A stretch of 11,345 nucleotides of DNA, taken from NCBI GenBank assembly GCA_037439685.1, contig JBBIVO010000051.1, positions 1 to 11,345 of the forward strand, given 5' to 3'. A program made the translations under genes and the position numbers. Positions 6,123 through 11,345 of the stretch are shown one piece after another. Each line of letters opens with the position of its first letter. Positions within the stretch are counted from its first letter, which is position 1. The DNA comes from JAGTRB01 sp037439685. Lineage in GTDB: Archaea > Thermoproteota > Bathyarchaeia > TCS64. The notes under the pieces are model-generated. The model had not been told where the DNA came from. It did not search any database and saw only the letters and a program-made list of their open reading frames with translations.

Positions 6123-6704
6123 CTATACTGTTTTGGTTTCTATTCTCCGCCTTTTATGTGTTGCGAGAAGCCTCATCTGCCTCTCGTAGTCTATGAAAGC
6201 CTGCTCGAGGGTTGGACTGTCCAGCCATATCCTGCCGGGAATGTGAACCATTAACCGCCTATCATTTGCCTTAAGGCTTTCATAAATGTCCATTAGCCAC
6301 ATTAGGTCTCCGATGAGGCATGTAACCGCAAAGGCGTCCATTGGCTTCAACAGTTTAGGATCCTCATCCTCTACAAGCAGATCCTGTCCAATAACCTTCA
6401 GTAGAATTATCCCTTCCTCTGCGGCTTGGGCCAACCAGCTCGTGGATGAAGCTGTAGTCCACCTCAACGGCTTCTAAAGCGTATTTTGTGGCTGTTAGAA
6501 GCGCCGTCCTGGGATCCCTGAACCTTAAGGTTTTAAGACTGTTCTCTTTCTTCACAATTGTTATTGTGTATGGGATGTCCTGCTCAGCCAGCGTCGTGGC
6601 CGTCCTCAGGAACCCCGCCATACCTCTTGTTATCGGCCCAGCCGCCCTCAAATCGTACTGAGGTTTACGGCTCCTCCGGCGTCCTGATGGTACTGCATAA
6701 CCAT
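6123..6704 (-). pseudogene. unrecognised gene with one or more frameshifts
   Basis: Two frames join into one protein-like sequence. The upstream frame (from TTG 6651 or ATG 6621) reads AAGPITRGMAGFLRTATTLA, EQDIPYTITIVKKENS, and DPRTALLTATKYALEAVEVD up to SFIHELVG. The downstream frame reads WLAQAAEEGIILLKVIGQDL, then DPKLLKPMDAF, LMWLMDIYESLKANDRRL and ends RRRIETKTV at TAG 6123-6125. The switch is near 6430-6442 and needs one base removed. A third short frame from ATG 6704, after GAGAGG, reads MVMQYHQDAGGAVNLSTI and would join the first if one T were added near 6653, so the true start may be 6704. The corrected product is about 190 residues, soluble and mostly helical. No family is recognised. 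It directly precedes the aspartic protease gene. Confidence 0.55.
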
Positions 6705-6789
6705 GGTCCTCTCAGCTTACGGTAGATCGATCACTGCCTAGCCATCGCTCTAAAGGTTGGGAAGAAGGTGTTTTCTACTTTTGGTTAAA

Positions 6790-6878
6790 AGCCCCGGGCG
6801 GGATTTGAACCCGCGATCTTCTGCTCTTCGGCCCTTGGATACCAAGCAGACGCTTTGGCCACGCTAAGCCACCGGGGC
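6790..6878 (-). tRNA. tRNA-Thr(GGU) with a 14-base intron
   Basis: The minus strand folds as a full cloverleaf: acceptor GCCCCGG/CCGGGGC, D stem GCTT/AAGC, anticodon stem TCTGC/GCAGA, five-base variable loop, and T arm GCGGG-TTCGAAT-CCCGC. The anticodon loop has 21 bases instead of seven. Removing 14 bases at the canonical 37/38 site leaves TTGGTAA with anticodon GGT (6841-6843), threonine. G1-C72 and C2-G71 agree with threonine identity. The discriminator is T (6790) and CCA is not encoded; a short T-run follows. Confidence 0.9.
6826..6839 (-). other. tRNA intron with bulge-helix-bulge fold
   Basis: Exon bases TTGG pair with intron bases CCGA (one G-U pair) to form a four-base-pair central helix, flanked by three-base bulges TAT and AGA. 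Cuts after TA and after AG, the standard archaeal splicing endonuclease geometry, release exactly 14 bases. Confidence 0.8.
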
Positions 6879-6902
6879 TTTGTTGAATATGCTTCAATCG
6901 AT

Positions 6903-6926
6903 GATTTTAACTTTCCCATATTTTAA
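6903..6926 (-). promoter_or_regulatory. candidate TATA boxes of tRNA-Thr
   Basis: Two AT boxes on the minus strand, TTAAAATAT at 6918-6926 and GTTAAAATC at 6903-6911, lie about 44 and 29 bases before the tRNA 5' end. The nearer one would start the transcript almost at the mature 5' end; the farther one would leave a leader of about 17 bases. Confidence 0.45.
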
Positions 6927-7169
6927 GCGCCTCCTCGAGGCCCTTCTAGGGACCTGATATAAATTGAAAGATTGGACATTAAAGAGGATTCAATTAATTT
7001 AAAAGCCTTTTTATTCCTTTTTTGGATTAAAAGGCCATATTTTATCCGTTCGAAAGAGGAAGAATTAAACTCACGGTTTAATATTTCAGACTTTAAACGA
7101 AATTTTTTTCGCTTATTTGCCGAAATATTTATAAATTACAAAATTATTTTTTCTTTGGACTTTCAGGTC
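6927..7169. other. AT-rich intergenic region with promoter for downstream gene
   Basis: Composition changes sharply to A+T-rich here. A frame from 6972 is open across it into the next gene, but the residues it would encode are dominated by F, I, K and N, unlike the neighbours, so it is read as non-coding. A 7-bp inverted repeat GCCTTTT/AAAAGGC spans 7005-7035. The only clear signal is the TATA box at 7128-7136. Confidence 0.5.
7128..7136 (+). promoter_or_regulatory. TATA box of the 97-residue protein gene
   Basis: TTTATAAAT centred near 7132 predicts a transcript start near 7159, leaving a leader of about 11 bases with a weak CAGGT site before ATG 7170. This supports 7170 over the upstream in-frame ATG at 6972. 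Confidence 0.6.
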
Positions 7170-7463
7170 ATGGTCTACGTTGATGGTAGAAGAGCGGATA
7201 TAGAGAGGCTGGTCAGATGCGCCCTCGAGGATGCCCATAGGAGGAATAGGGAGATAGAGACGGTGGATCCCCTATTGAGTTTGGCTAGGAGGCTCTTCCC
7301 ATACCTCCATGAGGGGACCCTCCACGAGTATGCCAGGACCGCTTTGAGGGTGATAAAGAATAGGCCTCAGCCAGGGAGGTTCAGAGGCCATCAGACCAGT
7401 CTATCTTACCTCCTCCTGAAGGCCGATGGGGCGCCTATGGAGGCCCATGCGGAGGAGGATTAG
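7170..7463 (+). CDS. small helical protein, archaeal conserved-type hypothetical
   Basis: A soluble 97-residue protein. ATG 7170 is chosen because composition, promoter position and residue use all change there. The sequence MVYVDGRRADIERLVRCAL is followed by helix-rich segments with charged and leucine residues: ETVDPLLSLARRLFPYLHEG and LHEYARTALRVIKN. The C-terminus PGRFRGHQTSLSYLLL is basic and then ends in an acidic AHAEED tail. The pattern DxRRxxIExLVRxALxDAxRR...LLSLARRLxPYLHEGTL resembles small hypothetical proteins of Thermoproteota-like archaea, recalled rather than searched. No catalytic or metal motif is visible, and no function is proposed. It converges with the endonuclease IV gene, 43 bases away. 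Confidence 0.75.
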   Translation: MVYVDGRRADIERLVRCALEDAHRRNREIETVDPLLSLARRLFPYLHEGTLHEYARTALRVIKNRPQPGRFRGHQTSLSYLLLKADGAPMEAHAEED

Positions 7464-7506
7464 GCTTGGTTGACCATAAACCGTACATCCAATATCTTAA
7501 GCAGGG

Positions 7507-8346
7507 TTAAGATGAGGCTAGGATTCTCACCCTCTTTAGGTTCTCCGCGTCGCTCATCCTTTCGTCCTTCGGCGTCTCTAGGATCATCGGCGATTCGGCT
7601 AGCCTGCTCCTCAGGATGAGCCTGAAGCCCTCCTCCCCTATCTCCCCTAGGCCTATGTGCTCGTGGCGGTCCACTCCACTTCCGAGGCCTCCCTTGGAGT
7701 CGTTCAGGTGGACCAGCCTCAGCCTCTCGAAGCCTATAAGCTCCTCGATGCTCTCAAGGGTTCCCTCCAATCCCTCCGGTTCTCTGAGCTCATAGCCCGC
7801 CGCGAAGGTGTGGCATGTGTCGAGACAAACCCCCAATTGGCTAGGCCGCCTAACCCCGTCCAGTATCTTTTTCAGCTCCTCGAGGCTTGAGCCGACCTGA
7901 TGGGCTGAGCCCGCCCCATTCTCTAGGAGGATGACGGCTCCATCCCCAACCCATTCAAGTGCCCTATCTATGGCCTCGATGGCCCTCCCCAATCCTAGCT
8001 GGAGGCCGGAGCCTAGGTGGCTGCCGAGGTGTGTCACGAGGTAGGGGATCTCGAGGGCCCTGCACCTCTCCAGGTCGACCTTAAGCGCCTCCACCGACCT
8101 CTCATAGACCTCCCTCCTGGGAGATGCCAGGTTCACCAGGTAGGGGGTGTGGGCGTATACTGGCTCAAGGCCCGCCCTGGACCTCTTCTCCCTGAAGGCC
8201 TCCACCTCCCCACTCCCGAGGGGTTTGGGCTTCCAGCCTCGAGGATTTCTGGTGAAGATCTGGAAGGTGTCGCAGCCTAGGGAGAGGGCCCTGTCCACCG
8301 CTAGGTCGATGGATTCGGAGATGGAGACGTGGAACCCTATCTTCAT
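7507..8346 (-). CDS. nfo: endonuclease IV (AP endonuclease, Nfo family)
   Basis: Base-excision repair enzyme of 279 residues that cuts the DNA backbone 5' of abasic sites, using three zinc-type metal ions in a TIM barrel. It begins MKIGFHVSIS with the family's FQIFTRNPRGW (28-38). All nine metal ligands of the family are visible: His66 (AHTPYL), His106 (VTHLGSH), Glu142 (LLENGAG), Asp176 and His179 (LDTCHTF), His213 (VHLNDSKG), Asp226 and His228 (GVDRHEHIGLGEIG), and Glu257 (ILETPKDE). The length is normal and the protein looks active. ATG 8346 is supported by homology of the first residues. A TATA-like sequence near 8371-8380 would give a transcript with almost no leader. It is divergent from the A24 peptidase. 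Confidence 0.96.
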   Translation of the reverse strand: MKIGFHVSISESIDLAVDRALSLGCDTFQIFTRNPRGWKPKPLGSGEVEAFREKRSRAGLEPVYAHTPYLVNLASPRREVYERSVEALKVDLERCRALEIPYLVTHLGSHLGSGLQLGLGRAIEAIDRALEWVGDGAVILLENGAGSAHQVGSSLEELKKILDGVRRPSQLGVCLDTCHTFAAGYELREPEGLEGTLESIEELIGFERLRLVHLNDSKGGLGSGVDRHEHIGLGEIGEEGFRLILRSRLAESPMILETPKDERMSDAENLKRVRILASS

Positions 8347-8350
8347 CTGT

Positions 8351-8387
8351 AATCCTTTGGAGGATTTGAAACTATTATCCTTTGGAG
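8351..8387. promoter_or_regulatory. direct repeat and small palindrome in divergent promoter
   Basis: ATCCTTTGGAG occurs twice, at 8352-8362 and 8377-8387, 25 bases apart. The first copy is part of a dyad AATCCT-TTGG-AGGATT at 8351-8366. The pair lies between endonuclease IV and the A24 peptidase, next to the likely start site of both, as an operator would. Confidence 0.4.
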
Positions 8388-8426
8388 TTGAAGGGGATTC
8401 TTATATCTCTTCCCTCCCTCTATTCG

Positions 8427-9194
8427 ATGGGTCACCCGGTTATGATGGGGCTGATCAGGGCCTCTCTAGCCCTAGCGATGCTCGCCTACGCATCTTTAAG
8501 GGACATTCTGGAGAGGGAGGTGCCTGACGCGACCTGGCTCATCTTCGGGGCTCTTGGCCTCCTCATGGACATTTATGAGGTTTACCGGGGATCTGCCACC
8601 CTCCTCGGCCTGGGAGTTACCGTTCTGGCCTCCACCGCGGTCTCATACCTGATGGGCTACCTTGGCCTCTTCGGCGGGGCTGACTTCAAGGCCCTCGCCG
8701 TTCTATCACTGCTCCAGCCATATCCCCCCGGGGCTGTCGAGCCCCTCCTCGGAGCCGTCTCGCAGATATACCCCCTCACGGTCCTCTCCAACTCAGCCCT
8801 CCTCGGCGCCTCGATGGCGCCGTTCCAGCTCATTAGGAACCTCTATTCGGCCTTCAAAGGCTCTAGGCTCTTTGAGGAGCATCGGCGCGAGCCCATCTGG
8901 AGGAAGCTGATGGTCCTCATCTCAGGCTCCAAGATGAGCATGAGCTCCGTGAGAGGACCGCCCTTCCATTACCCCCTCGAGGCTCAGGGGGTGGATGGGA
9001 GGAGGCTCCTCTCCCCCCTCAAGATGCGAGACGAGGAGGCCGTGAGGGTGTTGGAGGAGTTTAGGAGGGCTGGGGTCTCTGAGATATGGATCTCGAAAAC
9101 CCTACCCTTCATACTCTTCATAACCCTCGGCTTCCTCGCCTCGGTCTTCATAGGCGATATAGCCCTATGGCTAATTATCAGAGTGATAACCTAA
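8427..9194 (+). CDS. A24 prepilin/preflagellin peptidase (FlaK/PibD type)
   Basis: A membrane aspartic protease of about 255 residues that removes class III signal peptides from archaellins and type IV pilins before assembly. The first catalytic Asp is in SLRDILEREVPD (residue 26) and the second in LFGGADFKAL (residue 86), the archaeal form of the GxGD motif. About four hydrophobic segments precede a cytosolic domain (about residues 140-222), followed by a last helix LPFILFITLGFLASVFIG; this layout matches the archaeal PepC-type C-terminal domain. The start may be 8427, or 8442/8445 (MMGL), with a TATA-like TTATATC near 8400-8406; TTG 8382 is too far upstream. No class III pilin or archaellum gene is in the window, so its substrates are encoded elsewhere. 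Confidence 0.88.
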   Translation: MGHPVMMGLIRASLALAMLAYASLRDILEREVPDATWLIFGALGLLMDIYEVYRGSATLLGLGVTVLASTAVSYLMGYLGLFGGADFKALAVLSLLQPYPPGAVEPLLGAVSQIYPLTVLSNSALLGASMAPFQLIRNLYSAFKGSRLFEEHRREPIWRKLMVLISGSKMSMSSVRGPPFHYPLEAQGVDGRRLLSPLKMRDEEAVRVLEEFRRAGVSEIWISKTLPFILFITLGFLASVFIGDIALWLIIRVIT

Positions 9195-9285
9195 TGACTT
9201 CATTTATAGGTTCATTATTGTGCCGTATATTCATTTAAAATAGCTAAGCTTAAAATCGGTATAAAATAGGGGTCGATAAGACTCG
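9195..9285. terminator. convergent AT-rich intergenic region
   Basis: The A24 peptidase and the aminotransferase converge here. Short T- and A-runs occur on both strands (near 9204, 9234 and 9260), enough for U-run termination in both directions. No strong hairpin or coding frame is seen. Confidence 0.3.
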
Positions 9286-10623
9286 TTAAGAGACTTCCTT
9301 AATCGAGGCCTCGATTATCTGGAGCCCCTTCTCCAGGAGTTCCTCCTCGATGGTTAGGGGGGGATGCAGCCTGACGCAGTTTCCGTATAGGCCGGCCTTC
9401 AGGAGGAGGAGCCCCCTTGACAGGGAGCTTTTCAGTATCTGGTTTACGGCCTCTGGATGGGGCTCCTTCGTCCTCCTATCCTTCACGAACTCCATCGCGA
9501 GCATAGGCCCCTTACCCCTCACATCCCCTATCATCTCGTACCTCTCCTTCAGCTCCTCTAGGCGCCTCCTAAGCTTCGCCCCAAGGGCGGAGGCCCTCTC
9601 GACTATCCCCTCCCTCTCGATGATCTCTATGACCTTCAGGGCTGTGGCACAGGCTATGGGGTTTCCTCCATACGTTCCCCCAAGGGAGCCTGGATAAGAA
9701 TCCCTGATGAGCTCATCTCTCGCCACGACGGCGCTCAATGGGAGGCCTGAGGCTATGGCCTTGGCCATCACCATTATGTCGGGCTCAACGCCATAGTGCT
9801 CTATCGCCCACATCCTCCCCGTCCTTGCGAAGCCCGTCTGTATCTCATCTATTATAAGGTAAAGCCCATGCTCCGTGCAGATCCTCTTTAATTCCTTGAA
9901 GAACTCCGCCGGGGGGTCTATGAAGCCCCCCTCCCCCTGGACGGGCTCCGCTATCATGGCTGCAAGCTCTCTGGGCGACACCTGGGTCTTCAATAGGGTC
10001 CTCTCAATATGATGCGCGCAGGCCACTCCGCAGCCTGGATACTCCAGCTTGAAGGGGCACCTGTAACAGTATGAGTAGGGGGTCATGTAGACGCCTGGGA
10101 CAAAGGGGCCGAATCCAACCTTGTACGGATCCCATTTCCCAGTCAGGCTCATCGCCATGTAGGTCCTCCCATGAAAGCTGTTCTCGAAGCTCAGGATTCC
10201 AGGCCTCCCAGTGTACTGCCTGACGATCTTAACCGCATTCTCAACAGCCTCAGCTCCGCTGTTAAGCATCAAGGCCCTCTTCTTGAAGGAGCCCGGCGTT
10301 ATCTCGGTCAACCTCTTAGCAAGTCTCAGGTAAGGCTCATAGTTGGCGACGTGGATGCACTGATGGATATACCTCCTCGCCTGGCTACATATGGTCTCGA
10401 CTATCTCCTCCCTGCAGTGGCCTAGGCTGACCACCCCTATCCCAGAGGTGAAGTCGATATAGAGGTTCCCGTCGACATCCCTCACCACAGCCCCCTTCGA
10501 CTCCTCTATGCCGATGGGTGAGACCAGGTAAACCCCAGGGATCACATACTCATTCCTCTCCTCCAGCAGGGCCCTAGACCTAGGCCCTGGAGGGGGGGTT
10601 ACGATATAGGGCACCTTCTCCAT
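9286..10623 (-). CDS. class III PLP aminotransferase (4-aminobutyrate/acetylornithine-like)
   Basis: A 445-residue cytosolic PLP enzyme of fold type I. Motifs are SGAEAVENA (122-130, cofactor phosphate), FHGRT (150-154), IAEPVQGEGG (224-233), DEIQTGFARTG (259-269, Asp259 to the pyridine N) and AKAIASGLP with Lys288 as Schiff base, then GTYGGNP (316-322). The long N-terminus (ending near TPPPGPRS) and the insertion PYSYCYRCPFKLEYPGCGVA resemble the archaeal branch that includes GABA/omega-amino aminotransferases and broad-specificity amino acid racemases of Thermococcales, so the exact substrate cannot be read from sequence. Cys186, Cys189, Cys198 and Cys202 form a CX2C-X8-CX3C cluster. ATG 10623 is the first start; a weak AT box near 10655-10662 fits a short leader. 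The gene stands alone. Confidence 0.93.
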   Translation of the reverse strand: MEKVPYIVTPPPGPRSRALLEERNEYVIPGVYLVSPIGIEESKGAVVRDVDGNLYIDFTSGIGVVSLGHCREEIVETICSQARRYIHQCIHVANYEPYLRLAKRLTEITPGSFKKRALMLNSGAEAVENAVKIVRQYTGRPGILSFENSFHGRTYMAMSLTGKWDPYKVGFGPFVPGVYMTPYSYCYRCPFKLEYPGCGVACAHHIERTLLKTQVSPRELAAMIAEPVQGEGGFIDPPAEFFKELKRICTEHGLYLIIDEIQTGFARTGRMWAIEHYGVEPDIMVMAKAIASGLPLSAVVARDELIRDSYPGSLGGTYGGNPIACATALKVIEIIEREGIVERASALGAKLRRRLEELKERYEMIGDVRGKGPMLAMEFVKDRRTKEPHPEAVNQILKSSLSRGLLLLKAGLYGNCVRLHPPLTIEEELLEKGLQIIEASIKEVS

Positions 10624-10917
10624 ACCACATCACACTATCCCAACATCATCAAACTAAATAACTTTAAGGACTGGATCTGGCCGCTGAAGCCCAACCCCTC
10701 AGGCTGGAAGGCCCATCGACAACCCTATAAACACGTCCAAAGCCTCGAAGGGTTCCAGCTTACCTTATCCTTCACCACTTATATCGTAGAGGCTCAGGCA
10801 GAGCTACCATTGCGAAATAGGGTCAGAAGGGTATAGGCTGACCGAGGACGCCTTCAGCCTTAGCTCAGAAGCATCTCCATCACGGTCACATTCACAAATT
10901 AAAATCAATAAAGGGCA
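10624..10917. other. intergenic region, no gene recognised
   Basis: Apart from the probable aminotransferase promoter (AT box at 10655-10662) nothing firm is visible. On the minus strand a short open piece LEPFEALDVFIGLSMGLPA near 10690-10755 is bounded by stops and may be a gene remnant or chance. No tRNA, repeat or hairpin was found. Confidence 0.4.
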
Positions 10918-11345
10918 TTAGATTAACAACTCTCTTCCATATACCAGTTTTATCTCTTTTTGTTTTGCTATTGTTTTTAGTTGTTCCAATACTTCTTTTG
11001 TTGTGTTCGCCACTGCAAAAACCTTTATTTTTGTTTTCTTTTTATACTTTTTCTCTGCTATCTCTATTCTTTTTTGCAGTTTTTCTATTTCTCTTTTTGC
11101 TTCGTCTAGGTCTCCTATGTATAGTGTGGTTTCTCCCACTGTTAGGGGTTCTTCGCAGAAGATGTTTATCTCGTAGGCTTCTCCCTCATGTATGAGGGTT
11201 CTCCTCCCGACCTGGGCGTCTGGGTATCCCAGGTCCTCTAGGAGGAGCTTCACGAGGGAGGCGGTGTAGTCCTCCAGGGTGACGCCTAGGGCCCTGCCGA
11301 AGCTCTCGAAGGAGGCCCTCAACCTCCTCTGCTCCTCCCAGAGCC
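10918..11345 (-). CDS. coiled-coil/nuclease-like archaeal protein, C-terminal part (5' end off window)
   Basis: The frame is open to the window edge and reads LWEEQRRLRASFESFGRALG, continuing with VTLEDYTASLVKLLLEDLGYP. The TTG at 11322 is an internal leucine, not a start. LWEEQ-type heptads before a GxxLEDYTAxLVKxLLExLGY domain are common in archaeal proteins of the DUF3782-like, PD-(D/E)XK-related group, recalled from motif rather than searched. After this comes YEINIFCEEP and then a lysine-rich helical region (DEAKREIEKLQKRIEIAEKK) and a final beta-alpha unit IKVFAVANTTKEVLEQLK. No clear ExK nuclease core is visible, so activity is doubtful. Codon use changes inside the gene: upstream of about 11170 it is GC-rich, downstream AT-rich. 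The protein ends at TAA 10918-10920. Confidence 0.75.
   Translation of the reverse strand, partial: LWEEQRRLRASFESFGRALGVTLEDYTASLVKLLLEDLGYPDAQVGRRTLIHEGEAYEINIFCEEPLTVGETTLYIGDLDEAKREIEKLQKRIEIAEKKYKKKTKIKVFAVANTTKEVLEQLKTIAKQKEIKLVYGRELLI

Noticed and set aside
5401..6790. Genomic island integrated at tRNA-Thr
   Set aside because: The decayed genes sit at the 3' side of the tRNA, but I found no second copy of the tRNA 3' end to serve as an attachment site, and no integrase.
7005..7035. Inverted repeat GCCTTTT / AAAAGGC
   Set aside because: Only 7 bp in very AT-rich sequence; likely chance, with no gene end nearby to explain it.
6972..7169. In-frame N-terminal extension of the 97-residue protein
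   Set aside because: The stretch is AT-rich, encodes F/I/K/N-rich residues unlike the rest, and contains the TATA box at 7128-7136.
10690..10755. Short open piece LEPFEALDVFIGLSMGLPA on the minus strand
   Set aside because: It is bounded by stops, has no start or binding site and no recognisable family, so it cannot be called a gene or relic.

Overview
The window looks like a metagenome-assembled scaffold (it contains a run of N) from an archaeon, most likely a TACK-lineage archaeon close to Bathyarchaeia or Thermoproteota. The evidence is a bifunctional archaeal FBP aldolase/phosphatase, an archaeal-type A24 preflagellin/prepilin peptidase, a tRNA-Thr gene with a short intron in a bulge-helix-bulge fold, TATA-type promoters, frequent TTG starts, AGG-rich arginine codons, and a probable PaREP1-family relic. 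The lineage is inferred; no rRNA is present.

Layout. Positions 2-442 hold the 3' end of a polytopic membrane protein. Positions 686-4038 hold a cell-surface cluster on the + strand: a small secreted beta-rich protein, a two-helix membrane protein interrupted by the N gap, a SipW-like signal peptidase I whose ATG overlaps the previous stop, and a wall-like protein with four tandem Ig-like repeats, a fifth Ig-like domain and a C-terminal membrane anchor. This resembles TasA/AbpA-type matrix fibre loci. Inverted repeats overlap the start region of both the small secreted protein and the Ig-repeat protein.

Positions 4258-5385 (minus strand) encode FBP aldolase/phosphatase (gluconeogenesis). Positions 5401-6704 (minus strand) are a decaying accessory stretch: a probable PaREP1 fragment, a retropepsin-like aspartic protease gene with a one-base frameshift, and an unrecognised gene with at least one frameshift. 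Positions 6790-6878 are the intron-containing tRNA-Thr(GGU).

Positions 7170-7463 encode a small conserved-looking helical protein. Endonuclease IV (minus) and the A24 peptidase (+) are divergent around 8347-8426, a region with a direct repeat and a small palindrome. Positions 9286-10623 (minus) encode a class III PLP aminotransferase with four clustered cysteines. At the right edge (10918-11345, minus) is the 3' part of a coiled-coil/nuclease-like archaeal protein whose last ~80 codons are strikingly AT-rich.

The most interesting item is the surface cluster, read here as a putative archaeal extracellular fibre system with its own signal peptidase. The A24 peptidase could serve a separate type IV pilus or archaellum system, but no class III pilin is encoded here.
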